Shown here in pieces: positions 1 to 9,333 of a stretch of 25,557 nt of DNA. The stretch comes from Methanothermobacter sp049720995. GTDB lineage: Archaea > Methanobacteriota > Methanobacteria > Methanobacteriales > Methanothermobacteraceae. The stretch spans positions 1-25,557 of the forward strand of contig NZ_JBNASF010000022.1 in the NCBI RefSeq assembly GCF_049720995.1, read 5' to 3'. The translations under genes were made by a program, and so were the position numbers. Within the stretch, counting starts at the first letter, position 1. Each line of letters starts with the position of its first letter. Below the pieces are notes generated by a model. It ran no database searches and was not told the DNA's origin. It saw nothing but the letters and a program-made list of their open reading frames with translations.

Positions 1-58
1 ATGGCTGATTTTAAGTAAATTAAAAAGTTATATGGCTGATTTTAAGTAAATTAAAAAA
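1..58. repeat. Tandem repeat, period 31, at left edge
   Basis: Two adjacent copies share an identical 26-base core (1-26 and 32-57). They are very AT-rich and may continue to the left of the window. Read on the minus strand, each unit carries a T-run (T5 in one copy, T6 in the other), so the repeat could act as a doubled oligo-T terminator for the minus-strand tRNA methylthiotransferase gene that ends at 128. The repeat is seen directly; the terminator role is inferred. Confidence 0.85.
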
Positions 59-127
59 CCATGCCCACTTTACTGCATGAATCACCAGAATTGAATGGGT
101 TAGAAGATAAAATAAATCTGCTGGAGG

Positions 128-1414
128 CTATTGATCTTCCGATTCACCTATAAGATACGTTCCTGTGGTCCTCTGGATCCTCACGCGCCTGAAGGATCCC
201 AGCTCACCATTATGTGTAACCACAGGTATGTATGAATCTGTCCTGCCTATGAATCCACCCTTCCTTCCCCTCTCAACTATGAGTATGTTCTGAATGGTTC
301 CAGCAAGTTTTTCATTTTCCTCCTCTGTGATCCTCCCCTTGAGTTCCTCAACGGCCTTTGATCGTCTCCGCAGTTCCCTGAAGTCTATCTCATCAAGGGA
401 GGATGATAGGGCACCTGGCCTGTGCCTGTACTTTGATAGGTGTATGAAGCCAGGCCTCACCTCCTCAAGAAGCCTGCAGGTTTCAAGGAAGTCATCCTCA
501 CCCTCAGTAGGGTAGCCAACGATTATATCGGTTGCAATGGATATTTCAGGAATTCCTGACCTGAACCTGTCAACTATCATCCTGAAATCATCCACAGTGT
601 GCCCCCTCCCCATATCCCTGAGGACACGGTCACTTCCACTCTGAACAGGCAGGTGAAGGAAACTGTACACCTTCTCTGATCTGAACGCCTCAACAAGACC
701 ATCAAGGTCCCTGAGGACACTTGCAGGGTGCATCATGCCAACACGCACCCTGAAATCACCCGGTATTTCAGTTATCTCTTTTATGAGGTCGGAGAGTCTC
801 TCACCTGTATCAGAACCATATGCTGCAGTATCCTGTGCCGTCAGCTGAATTTCTCTGCATCCAGCCTCAACGGCCTCTCTGGCCTCCTGGACGATGATAT
901 CTGATGGGTAACTCTGTATTCTTCCCCTTGCAAAGCGTGTGCAGCAGTAGCTGCAGCTTCCAATGCATCCCTCACATATCTGTATGATGTGTATCAGAGG
1001 GTTGGATCTCACCCTTGGGACCCCGACCTTCACATCGGATGTGAAACCGCTTATTCTTTTAACATCACCGCTGTATGCGGCACGCACAACCTCCGCCGTT
1101 CTCATGAGCTGGTGGGGTCCAAGCCATGAGGCATTCCCTGATATGGATTCAAGTTTCAGGGGGTCTATTTCAACCATACAGCCGGCAACCACGAGGCCCT
1201 TATCAGGGTACATCTCCCTGATCCTCTTTATCCTGTTTATAACCTTGTGTTCAGTGGGATGCTTAACATAGCATGTGTTAAGAATTATCACATCTGCCTC
1301 ATCAATCCCTGTAAGCAGAGCACCTGCCTCACCCAGGACGCCTGCCATGATCTCTGAGTCTGCCTGGTTGAATGTGCAGCCAAACGTCTCTATGTAAACC
1401 CTGATACTGTCCAT
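128..1414 (-). CDS. MiaB/CDKAL1-type tRNA (t6A37-C2) methylthiotransferase
   Basis: This is a radical SAM methylthiotransferase of the archaeal/eukaryotic e-MtaB (CDKAL1) type, expected to convert t6A at position 37 of ANN-decoding tRNAs to ms2t6A. The N-terminal UPF0004 domain has its three cluster cysteines at C13 (FGC), C48 (NTC) and C79 (AGC). The radical SAM CxxxCxxC motif is at C150, C154 and C157. A TRAM-like RNA-binding tail fills about residues 365-428. The length of 428 aa is normal for the family. The ATG has an AAAGGGGATT ribosome binding site just upstream. It is the last gene of the minus-strand run, 51 bases after pcm. Assignment to the archaeal MiaB-like branch rather than bacterial MiaB is from overall sequence character and family knowledge. 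Confidence 0.93.
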   Translation of the reverse strand: MDSIRVYIETFGCTFNQADSEIMAGVLGEAGALLTGIDEADVIILNTCYVKHPTEHKVINRIKRIREMYPDKGLVVAGCMVEIDPLKLESISGNASWLGPHQLMRTAEVVRAAYSGDVKRISGFTSDVKVGVPRVRSNPLIHIIQICEGCIGSCSYCCTRFARGRIQSYPSDIIVQEAREAVEAGCREIQLTAQDTAAYGSDTGERLSDLIKEITEIPGDFRVRVGMMHPASVLRDLDGLVEAFRSEKVYSFLHLPVQSGSDRVLRDMGRGHTVDDFRMIVDRFRSGIPEISIATDIIVGYPTEGEDDFLETCRLLEEVRPGFIHLSKYRHRPGALSSSLDEIDFRELRRRSKAVEELKGRITEEENEKLAGTIQNILIVERGRKGGFIGRTDSYIPVVTHNGELGSFRRVRIQRTTGTYLIGESEDQ

Positions 1415-1465
1415 GAGAAATCCCCTTTAAAGGTCATATGTGAAATCCCAAACCTAAATACAGTT

Positions 1466-2119
1466 TCAATGGAATTTCCAGCCATGTTCACCTATCAGTG
1501 GAACAAATGCAACTCCCCCAAGGTTCCTGGATCTGTAATCCCCAGAGGAGAGTCTTTCAACAAGAACAAGTTCCTGGTAAAATTTATCAGAACCAACGGG
1601 TATTAAAAGTTTTCCCCCCACCTCCAGCTGTTCTCTGAGGGGTTCAGGTATGTGGGGTGCTGCCGCGGTCACGTATATCCTGCTGTAGGGGGCCTCTGGA
1701 GGGTAACCCTTACTTCCATCCCCATGTATAACCGTGATGTTATCATATCCCAGAGCCTCAAGTTTCCGCCTTGCCCTTTCATATAATGAATGTATCCTCT
1801 CAACCGTGTAGAGGTGGCCCTCACTCCCAATTATCTCTGCTATGACAGCTGCATTGTAACCGCAGCCGGTACCAATCTCAAGGACCTTCATTCCCCTCTC
1901 AAGGTCCAGTAGCTCAGCGATCATTGCGACCATGTGGGGTGCGGATATGGTCTGCCCCTCACCTATTGGAAGGGGCATGTCAAGGTAGGCCCTGTGCCTC
2001 TCATCTTCAGGGACAAACTCCTCCCTTGGAACCTTCTCCATCGCCCTTCTTACGGACTCAGATTTTATGTAGCCTTTATCCATGAGGTCCTGAACCATTC
2101 CAAGTCTTTCATTCATCAT
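1466..2119 (-). CDS. pcm: Protein-L-isoaspartate O-methyltransferase
   Basis: Pcm uses S-adenosylmethionine to methylate isoaspartyl residues in damaged proteins, starting their repair in the cytoplasm. The 217-aa protein shows the family signature GQTISAPHMVA in the N-terminal third, followed by SAM-binding motif I (VLEIGTGCGYNAA) and the acidic motif II region (LYTVERI). Length is usual for archaeal Pcm. It follows the zinc-ribbon gene by 26 bases and precedes the tRNA methylthiotransferase. The start is a double ATG (ATGATG) with only a weak GTGGTC-like ribosome binding site, so the second ATG three bases later is equally possible. Protein repair next to tRNA modification and biosynthetic genes looks like a housekeeping operon rather than a dedicated pathway. 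Confidence 0.95.
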   Translation of the reverse strand: MMNERLGMVQDLMDKGYIKSESVRRAMEKVPREEFVPEDERHRAYLDMPLPIGEGQTISAPHMVAMIAELLDLERGMKVLEIGTGCGYNAAVIAEIIGSEGHLYTVERIHSLYERARRKLEALGYDNITVIHGDGSKGYPPEAPYSRIYVTAAAPHIPEPLREQLEVGGKLLIPVGSDKFYQELVLVERLSSGDYRSRNLGGVAFVPLIGEHGWKFH

Positions 2120-2145
2120 TGGACCACGTTATAAATGTTAAGCTA

Positions 2146-2754
2146 TCACACAATCATGTCTGTGAGGTCATGTCTGAACCTGAGGTTTACAGGATAGCCA
2201 TAAACCCTCTTAATCCGCCGGGCAGGTACGGAGCCCCTCCTTACCATACCATCCTCTGTCTTTATGCTCCTGATCTTGAAGACGTGTTCATCTATCTTCA
2301 TGACATCCCCAACCCGGAATTCAAAGTCCCTGTCAACCTCAACCTTCCTTGAGTAGACCTCACCATGGAGGTCCACGGATATACCGACACGGGCAGGTGC
2401 CTCAAGTGAAACAGCCCAGAGTGTCTCAACATCCGCTGCAGTGGCTTTATCAACCCTTTTACCACTCTTAAGTTCCAGGGAGGTTATCTCAACGAGTTTT
2501 CCTGAGACACTGATTGCATCACCTGCTGATACCTCCTCATGGGGGTATAGATCCACCTCATCCCTGTAGGAGCTTCCATGCTCACTTATTATTATCCTGT
2601 GGCTTTCGGGCTTTTCAATCACAAGACTGTCCCTGAATACTGTCCCGCATTCCTCACATTCAAGTACAAGGTGCTTGATCTTCCTTGATCTGGACTCATC
2701 TGTTCTGCTCTTTAAAACCCTGAATGCCTTTGACCCGCAAATCGGACACTGCAT
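2146..2754 (-). CDS. HVO_0476-family zinc-ribbon protein
   Basis: This conserved archaeal protein of 202 aa has an N-terminal zinc ribbon formed by CPIC (residues 3-6) and CEEC (33-36), then a long beta-rich region with no catalytic motif I recognise. It resembles the HVO_0476/COG1326 family of uncharacterised archaeal zinc fingers. The zinc ribbon and basic C-terminal stretch (RRIKRVYGYP) would suit nucleic-acid or ribosome binding, but this is inference. The start ATG follows a GAGGGGTAGT ribosome binding site. It sits 40 bases after the homoaconitase-type small subunit and 26 bases before pcm, so it is probably co-transcribed with both. Confidence 0.8.
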   Translation of the reverse strand: MQCPICGSKAFRVLKSRTDESRSRKIKHLVLECEECGTVFRDSLVIEKPESHRIIISEHGSSYRDEVDLYPHEEVSAGDAISVSGKLVEITSLELKSGKRVDKATAADVETLWAVSLEAPARVGISVDLHGEVYSRKVEVDRDFEFRVGDVMKIDEHVFKIRSIKTEDGMVRRGSVPARRIKRVYGYPVNLRFRHDLTDMIV

Positions 2755-2794
2755 CTACTACCCCTCATACACTTTCCTGTGAATTTGAATTTTT

Positions 2795-3295
2795 CTACCC
2801 TGAACCCTCTTTCAGAGTCCTGATGTAGTGGTTTACAAGGCCGCCGTCCTGGAGTATTGAGAGCATGTATTCATTGAATGGCTTCATCTCATATCTCCTT
2901 CCAGAGGTGAGGTTCTCAATGAAGCCACCCCTCAGATCAACAGAGATTTCATCCCCGTCCACTGCATCAACCCGGGCCATTATAACGGGAAACCCTATAT
3001 TTATGGCGTTCCTGTAGAATATCCTTGCAAAGGATTCTGCAATGATTGCAGCGACACCTGCATGTTTAAGGGCTACCGGGGCCTGCTCCCTCGATGATCC
3101 ACACCCGAAGTTTCGCCCGGCCACTATTATGTCTCCCATCTTCACCTCAGAGGCAAAGTCTGGCCTTGCACCCTCCATCACATGGGATGCCAGTTCATCA
3201 AGACTGAAGGTCCTAAGATAACGACCCGGTATGATCATATCAGTATCTATGTTATCACCGAATCTCCATACTCTTCCCCTTATAACTTCTTCCAT
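2795..3295 (-). CDS. hacB: Homoaconitase/isopropylmalate isomerase small subunit, YLRT type
   Basis: This is the small (swivel-domain) subunit of an aconitase-family hydro-lyase. NFGCGSSREQAP is the hallmark of LeuD/HacB small subunits. The substrate-specificity loop reads YLRT (residues 26-29 from the chosen start). In methanogens YLRT has been tied to homoaconitase of coenzyme B synthesis, and YLV(Y/M) to isopropylmalate isomerase of leucine synthesis. I therefore favour HacB, although automatic annotation would often say LeuD. An in-frame GTG exists 18 bases upstream, but the GGAGG ribosome binding site lies between the two and is well spaced only for the ATG used here, giving 166 aa. It begins 18 bases after mptG. 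No large subunit is in the window, so it must pair with one encoded elsewhere. Confidence 0.88.
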   Translation of the reverse strand: MEEVIRGRVWRFGDNIDTDMIIPGRYLRTFSLDELASHVMEGARPDFASEVKMGDIIVAGRNFGCGSSREQAPVALKHAGVAAIIAESFARIFYRNAINIGFPVIMARVDAVDGDEISVDLRGGFIENLTSGRRYEMKPFNEYMLSILQDGGLVNHYIRTLKEGSG

Positions 3296-3313
3296 CCAGA
3301 TTCCCTCCTGCAC

Positions 3314-4294
3314 TCAGGATCTGATCACAGAGGCCCCCATGTTACGACCGCCTGTTACAAAGGCCTGCCCAGAATCCATTATCTCCAGAACAGCATCCAG
3401 CATATCGTCAGCTTTCCCATCTGTGACCGCGTATACTGCAGGGCCAAATGAACTCATTCCGGCCCCTGCGGCCCCTGCGGACACCATGGCATCTATCAAC
3501 CTGTCAATCAGGGGGTCCTGAAGATCCCTTTCAACCTTCTTGAATCCTATCTTCTGTATTTCATTAACAGATTCCCCAAATGCCTCAATGTCCCCTTCAA
3601 TGACTGAGGGCATCATCTTCATGAGAATTATGTGTGAGAGCCTTTCAACCTCCCTTAGGGGTATGGGACAGTACTCCTGGAATATGTTAACCTCCCTTTT
3701 CCCTGAAACAGATCTCTCGATGTGAGGTATGGCAACCACGATCTTCCAGTCCTCAGGAAAATCATATCTTGCAATAACCGGTGGTGGAGATGCATGTGAG
3801 GCTGATGAAGGAAGGAAGTCAGACTTTTCACGGGTACTGTGTCCTGCATCCACTATGAATCCTCCGTCCTCAAAGGAGGCAACGCCTATGCCTGATGTTC
3901 CACCCCTGCCAACAATCGCTGCCAGTTCCCTTGCCCTTATACTGACACCATGGTACTCTGAGATGAGTTTTGCGGCTGCAAGGGATAGCTGGGTTCCTGA
4001 CCCAAGGCCTGAGTGGGCCGGGAACATGCTCTCAACTTTGAAGGTGAATCTTTCATCACTGCCAATGTACCTGATGGTTCTCTCTGCAGCCCCTGTTATC
4101 TTTGACACGTATTCCTCCCTGAGTGTGCTTTTCACCTCACCTGTGAACTCCACGCTGATTTCATCTGAAACCTCGAGACCCATGACCAGTTCAGGTTCCC
4201 TCAGGGTGATTCCCACCCCTCCATCGAGGCGACCCCTCCTCCCATTGAGGTCTATGAGGGTGAGGTGTAACCTGGACGGTGTGTTGATGATCAA
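3314..4294 (-). CDS. mptG: Beta-ribofuranosylaminobenzene 5'-phosphate synthase (methanopterin synthesis)
   Basis: MptG (RFAP synthase) joins PRPP to 4-aminobenzoate (or 4-hydroxybenzoate) with loss of CO2 and pyrophosphate, the first committed step toward tetrahydromethanopterin. It is a GHMP-kinase-fold protein. The N-terminal NTPSRLHLTLIDLNG block and the glycine-rich PAHSGLGSGTQLSLAAA loop are characteristic, as is the GGTSGIGVASF segment. I chose a TTG start because homologues begin with Met-Ile-Ile directly before the TPSR block; this TTG lies one base after the stop of the upstream radical SAM gene. An in-frame GTG at 4306 is the alternative, but it abuts the AGGAG ribosome binding site with no spacer. 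The near-overlap suggests translational coupling to the radical SAM gene. Confidence 0.9.
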   Translation of the reverse strand: MIINTPSRLHLTLIDLNGRRGRLDGGVGITLREPELVMGLEVSDEISVEFTGEVKSTLREEYVSKITGAAERTIRYIGSDERFTFKVESMFPAHSGLGSGTQLSLAAAKLISEYHGVSIRARELAAIVGRGGTSGIGVASFEDGGFIVDAGHSTREKSDFLPSSASHASPPPVIARYDFPEDWKIVVAIPHIERSVSGKREVNIFQEYCPIPLREVERLSHIILMKMMPSVIEGDIEAFGESVNEIQKIGFKKVERDLQDPLIDRLIDAMVSAGAAGAGMSSFGPAVYAVTDGKADDMLDAVLEIMDSGQAFVTGGRNMGASVIRS

Positions 4295-4295
4295 T

Positions 4296-5789
<1,494 letters not shown>

Positions 5790-5798
5790 AACAGTCAC

Positions 5799-5942
5799 CT
5801 GTCTAATTTGAATATTAAAATCATTGAATCAGTTCACCGGCAAATGTTATATATCTGATGTATGAAATTACAAACCCATGCATCCTCTTCTTGGAGCCTG
5901 AACTGACCGGTTCTTACGGTATCAATTTTGCGAGGTGTACAA
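5799..5942. promoter_or_regulatory. Divergent promoter region between radical SAM gene and carS
   Basis: A near-symmetric TATA element (GTTATATAT, 5846-5854) lies between the two divergent genes. Read on the minus strand it is ATATATAAC and would give a transcript start near 5825, about 36 bases before the radical SAM GTG. Read on the plus strand it would start near 5878, about 65 bases before carS. A second minus-strand AT box (TTTTAATATT, 5820-5811) is too close to the gene unless the transcript is leaderless. Positions come from the usual archaeal TATA-to-start distance and are inferred. Confidence 0.5.
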
Positions 5943-6458
5943 GTGAATACCGATATTATCAATATTATAGATGTTCTCTATGTAATATACTTTATGTTAC
6001 CGGCCTACATGGCAAATATAAGTGGCCTTGTATTCGGTGGGGGCAGAGCCCTTGACATGGGCATCACACTCGGTGATGGCAGGCGCCTTATAGGAGACGG
6101 GGTGACCTGGCGTGGCACCGCTGCAGGTACCCTCATTGGGCTGATTGTAGGGTTAATCCAGGGTCTTCTTTCAGGTTCAGTTATAACAGGAGCTCTGATC
6201 GGTCTTTTACTTGGATTCGGAGCCCTCATGGGAGATGCCGCGGGTAGTTTCATAAAGCGAAGGCTCAAGATAGATAGGGGGAGACCTGCACCCGTCCTTG
6301 ATCAGCTTGACTTCGTTGCCGGGGCCCTGATACTGGTATCCCCCCTGAGGGTACTCCCAGTTGATTACATCATCCTGATAATGCTTATCACACTGGTCCT
6401 TCATCTCTCGGCAAACATCATAGCATACCTGATCGGTATGAAGGATGTGTGGTACTGA
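5943..6458 (+). CDS. carS: CDP-archaeol synthase
   Basis: CarS transfers CMP from CTP to unsaturated archaetidic acid (digeranylgeranylglyceryl phosphate), activating it for polar head-group addition in archaeal membrane lipid synthesis. The 171-aa protein is an integral membrane enzyme with about five hydrophobic segments. It has the DUF46/CarS motifs: GDGVTWRGT after the first membrane segment, then GDAAGSFIKRR and RGRPAPVLDQLDF near the cytoplasmic active site. Start choice: a GTG preceded at five bases by GAGGTG; an upstream in-frame TTG at 5928 would place the ribosome binding site inside the gene. It is the only plus-strand gene between two long minus-strand runs and diverges from the Tes-like gene, another lipid candidate. 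It converges with the M14-like gene. Confidence 0.93.
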   Translation: MNTDIINIIDVLYVIYFMLPAYMANISGLVFGGGRALDMGITLGDGRRLIGDGVTWRGTAAGTLIGLIVGLIQGLLSGSVITGALIGLLLGFGALMGDAAGSFIKRRLKIDRGRPAPVLDQLDFVAGALILVSPLRVLPVDYIILIMLITLVLHLSANIIAYLIGMKDVWY

Positions 6459-6460
6459 GC

Positions 6461-6671
6461 ATGTTAAAATGGAAGAATGCAAAAGTTGAGGGCATGGAGT
6501 CAATGAAAATATGACGTTGAGTTAATGAAACCATGATCACAACTCAGTCAATGAAAATATGGCGTTGAGTTAATGAAACCTTATCGCAACTCAATGAGCG
6601 CTGATTGGAGCTCTCCAAGTGCTGAGGTCATGTTAGAATGGAACTGCTGGCCCTCAAAAGTTTAAGGGTCA
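6461..6671. repeat. 48-bp tandem repeat flanked by a diverged copy of a gene tail
   Basis: Two 48-base units (6498-6545 and 6546-6593) share a nearly identical 35-base start, including GTCAATGAAAATATG and TTGAGTTAATGAAACC. On either side lies a diverged direct repeat: CATGTTAAAATGGAA at 6461-6475 matches CATGTTAGAATGGAA at 6629-6643, and CAAAAGTTGAGGGCATG at 6480-6496 matches the segment at 6653-6671. The right-hand copy is the 3' end of the M14-like coding sequence. The junction therefore appears to have grown by duplication of a gene tail. Confidence 0.75.
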
Positions 6672-7302
6672 TGAAAAATACTTCATGTGCTGATGACCAC
6701 TCAGGGACCTCATAGACCAGTGTAGGGTAACCCGCGGCAGCGAGTGGCCTTGAGAAGAGTCTGGCGGATGAACTCCTGTATCTTGTTTTTCCTGAGACCG
6801 GGTAGTAATTGAAACCTTCCTTCCTGAGAGTTTCAGCGATCCTCACTGATGGTTCATCCATCTGTGGTGTTGCAACATAGAATCCCTCACCATAACCCGG
6901 TGCATGGGCATGGGCAATTATCACAAGGTCATAATCAGATTTCATTACATCCGGGAGAATGTAGGTGGCTGCAAGGCCCTCACCATTGGCCCTGCCCCTG
7001 CTGTAATCCATGGGACTATCCTCAACATTTATACTGTAAAGTGCAACCTCCACAGGGAGAAGTGCGAATGCCCTGCTGGCCCCCTGGATGGGTGCAACTG
7101 AAACCTCTTCCCGTGGATGTATCCCTGTTACAACGGCCACCTTTATGTTCTGCTCCCCGTAATGTGCATAGACGTCCTTTGTAACATATCCCCTGGAATC
7201 CGAGCCGACAGTTGAATGGTCAGATAGGTTCATGACCACAAGGGGGGTTACAATCAGGAGGAGAATTCCGGCAATTAAAATCCCTGATTTCAGCTCAACC
7301 AT
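6628..7302 (-). CDS. Signal-anchored M14-like (carboxypeptidase/deacylase fold) hydrolase
   Basis: The 224-aa protein starts with a hydrophobic segment (about residues 7-25) that would act as a signal peptide or membrane anchor, placing the rest outside the cell. The body has the residues expected of the zinc-dependent M14/aspartoacylase-like fold: an HPRE (HxxE) metal motif after a hydrophobic strand (VVTGIHPREE), a later histidine in IIAHAHAPG, and a glutamate in YEVPEW near the C-terminus. The substrate is unknown; peptide or amide bonds in the cell wall are a reasonable guess. It starts two bases after the mfnF stop codon, with an AGGTGG ribosome binding site overlapping that stop, so it is probably made with the methanofuran genes. 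Nothing in the sequence shows a direct role in methanofuran synthesis. Confidence 0.7.
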   Translation of the reverse strand: MVELKSGILIAGILLLIVTPLVVMNLSDHSTVGSDSRGYVTKDVYAHYGEQNIKVAVVTGIHPREEVSVAPIQGASRAFALLPVEVALYSINVEDSPMDYSRGRANGEGLAATYILPDVMKSDYDLVIIAHAHAPGYGEGFYVATPQMDEPSVRIAETLRKEGFNYYPVSGKTRYRSSSARLFSRPLAAAGYPTLVYEVPEWSSAHEVFFMTLKLLRASSSILT

Positions 7303-7306
7303 CCAC

Positions 7307-8332
7307 CTATCTGTTCTGGAGGTAATCCTCCATCAGGAGCGCTGTGCCAACTGCAGGGGCCACCACACACTCCTCCTCTGTCAGGAATTCATCCATGGTT
7401 CTGCATTTGAGGTCAAGAATTTCCGCAGCCCTCCCTGCAAGGACATTCATACCGAGACCCGTTGCGATCACCTCATCAAGGTTTTCGCGCTCTGAAACCT
7501 CTGCGATTCCCTCTGCTATCTTGAGTATCTGCTGGTGGTAGATGTACTCTGCCACCTCAAGTATATCCTCTGGTTCAAGGAGTTCCAGGTCAGCGCAGAG
7601 GACGCGGGCTATCCTCAGCATACAATCCTCAATGGATTTCTCTGCGCCATCCGGTGTGCTGCAGGTGTAGTCTGATTCTCTGATATTGCCAAGTACCCTG
7701 TGAACATCGGCCGTTATTGCGAAAAGTTCAGATGAAACCCTGAACCATTTATCATGCAGGGGGACCCTGTCAACTATCGTTGCCACGTTGGTTCTCAGTG
7801 TACCCGTGTATACAAGTTCACCTGTTGATAGTCTTTCAAGGTCATTCCTTCCCCTTGCAGCCTCAAATCCGTCCCTGACTGGTATTATGTCTGTTGTTGT
7901 GCTTCCCACATCCACCATTATGCAGTCGCTGCTCATTGCAGAGGCTATCTGTGAGGTGGCCACCCAGTTGGCTGCCGCCACATCCATGGGGTCCCTGACC
8001 GCCTCAGAGGCGTCCACCATACCCGAGAGGCTCACATATGCCACTGGAACATCAAATGCGCTCTGTACACTTTCAACTATGTCGACAACACCCTCTGCCT
8101 TGCTCGGGTAGGCGTCCACCAGTTCCGCTGTCATGCATATGCCAACACCATCAAGATCATCAAGATCATCCCCTGCAAGTTCAATCAGGGTCTCTGAAAG
8201 TTCATCCCTCTTAAGCCACATGGGGAGGTACCTGAAGTCCACACGGACGTTCTTCATTTCACCATCGGCTCCAAACTCTATTACTGCCAGGTCAGTGTTT
8301 GCTCCTCCAATATCAAATCCTGCTATCTTCAT
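7307..8332 (-). CDS. mfnF: MfnF-like methanofuran synthase (H4MPT-linked C1 pathway protein, ASKHA fold)
   Basis: The protein of about 341 aa belongs to the hydantoinase/oxoprolinase-like family annotated as 'H4MPT-linked C1 transfer pathway protein'. Its M. jannaschii member (MJ0071, as I recall) is MfnF. MfnF condenses gamma-glutamyltyramine with the aminomethylfuran diphosphate to make the core of methanofuran. The sequence has two ASKHA phosphate-binding motifs, FDIGGANTDLAV at the N-terminus and MVDVGSTTTDIIPV near residue 140, and a C-terminal GLGMNVLAG segment. I used the ATG; a TTG directly before it is also possible, behind a GGAG site. It lies 20 bases after mfnD, whose product is one of its proposed substrates, which strengthens the call. 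Confidence 0.85.
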   Translation of the reverse strand: MKIAGFDIGGANTDLAVIEFGADGEMKNVRVDFRYLPMWLKRDELSETLIELAGDDLDDLDGVGICMTAELVDAYPSKAEGVVDIVESVQSAFDVPVAYVSLSGMVDASEAVRDPMDVAAANWVATSQIASAMSSDCIMVDVGSTTTDIIPVRDGFEAARGRNDLERLSTGELVYTGTLRTNVATIVDRVPLHDKWFRVSSELFAITADVHRVLGNIRESDYTCSTPDGAEKSIEDCMLRIARVLCADLELLEPEDILEVAEYIYHQQILKIAEGIAEVSERENLDEVIATGLGMNVLAGRAAEILDLKCRTMDEFLTEEECVVAPAVGTALLMEDYLQNR

Positions 8333-8352
8333 CAAAGGTCAACTCCATAATC

Positions 8353-9333
8353 TTAATTCCCAGTTCCAGCTCCCCTGCGGACATCCACAATCATGCCCCT
8401 GGAACCTTTTCTGAAGTATGCTGTTCCATTGAATTTCACACGCTCTGGAAGTTCACCCATAACTGATTGAAGGACCATATGGCCCAGGTTTCCCTCCGAA
8501 ATCCTTCTGAGGCCTATGTAGGGCGTCGTGATCCTGGAGTTTATCTCAACAACATAGGGTTCATCTGCAAGTATCATGTCCACACCAACATAGCCCCTCA
8601 AACCCTTAATGGATTCCACAGCCCTTTTTGCAACCCTGAAGGCATCATCCCTCATTCTGTGATCCACAGGGGCGACTCCCCCATTGTACTCCAGTGAATC
8701 CCCCCTTATGAGGATATTCTGCCTGTTGAGGCTCAGTGGAAGTGCCCTTCTTCCATCGGAGAGCAGGCTCACGCTGACGCTCTCACCCTCCACAAATTCC
8801 TGTATTATCATATTCCCGGGGATCTCAGGGAGGTCCCCGGACTCAAGTATCCTTATACCCTGGCAGGCAACACCGTCCGCGGGTTTTATGAGAACCCTTG
8901 ATGGTGGTTCTTCAAAATCATCAATCCCATAGGTCCTTATGAGGGGAACCAGCCCCCTGAGGGCCCTGTAGGTCATCCTCTTATCCGAGCATATACGGAC
9001 CGCCTCACTGCTTGAGCCAAGAAGAAGCACCCCTGAGTCCTCAACCAGTTCTGTGAGTTTACAGAGTTCCATATCCTCCTCTGCTGCGATGAATATGCAG
9101 GCATCAAATCTATGGAGATTTTCTCTGAGCCATTCCCTCAGGGAAGTTGTGATGATTGTTGGCCTGCAATCGGACTGGATTTCAATATCAGTGAACTTCT
9201 CAGAGAGAAGAAATTCAAGGTCAAGGTCCCTGAAATCAGCCAGAAGAGCCTCAAGCATTGAACGACCCTCAAGGAATATCTCAGGGTCTTCAATCCCTGA
9301 GGCAGTGGCATATTCAAATACAAGCAGTTTCAA
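8353..9333 (-). CDS. mfnD: Tyramine-L-glutamate ligase (ATP-grasp)
   Basis: MfnD uses ATP to attach the gamma-carboxyl of glutamate to tyramine in methanofuran synthesis. The 326-aa protein has an N-terminal domain typical of the MfnD/COG1821 group (KLLVFEYATASG, then EGRSMLEALLADF). ATP-grasp features follow: CSDKRMTYRAL, VLIKPADGVACQGI, IIQEFVEGESVSVSLL, and the metal-binding VEINSRITTPYIG near the C-terminus. The start is TTG, overlapping the wecC stop by four bases (TTGA), which implies translational coupling. mfnF follows 20 bases downstream. The family includes other small ATP-grasp ligases, but the N-terminal motif and mfnF neighbour make MfnD the best reading. Confidence 0.9.
   Translation of the reverse strand: MKLLVFEYATASGIEDPEIFLEGRSMLEALLADFRDLDLEFLLSEKFTDIEIQSDCRPTIITTSLREWLRENLHRFDACIFIAAEEDMELCKLTELVEDSGVLLLGSSSEAVRICSDKRMTYRALRGLVPLIRTYGIDDFEEPPSRVLIKPADGVACQGIRILESGDLPEIPGNMIIQEFVEGESVSVSLLSDGRRALPLSLNRQNILIRGDSLEYNGGVAPVDHRMRDDAFRVAKRAVESIKGLRGYVGVDMILADEPYVVEINSRITTPYIGLRRISEGNLGHMVLQSVMGELPERVKFNGTAYFRKGSRGMIVDVRRGAGTGN

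Noticed and set aside
2119..2352. Plus-strand gene opposite the zinc-ribbon gene
   Set aside because: It lies antisense to a well-supported gene with a zinc-ribbon motif, has no ribosome binding site and shows no recognisable protein features.
5858..6055. Separate small gene upstream of carS
   Set aside because: It overlaps the start of carS in another frame, has no ribosome binding site, and carS is strongly supported by its motifs.
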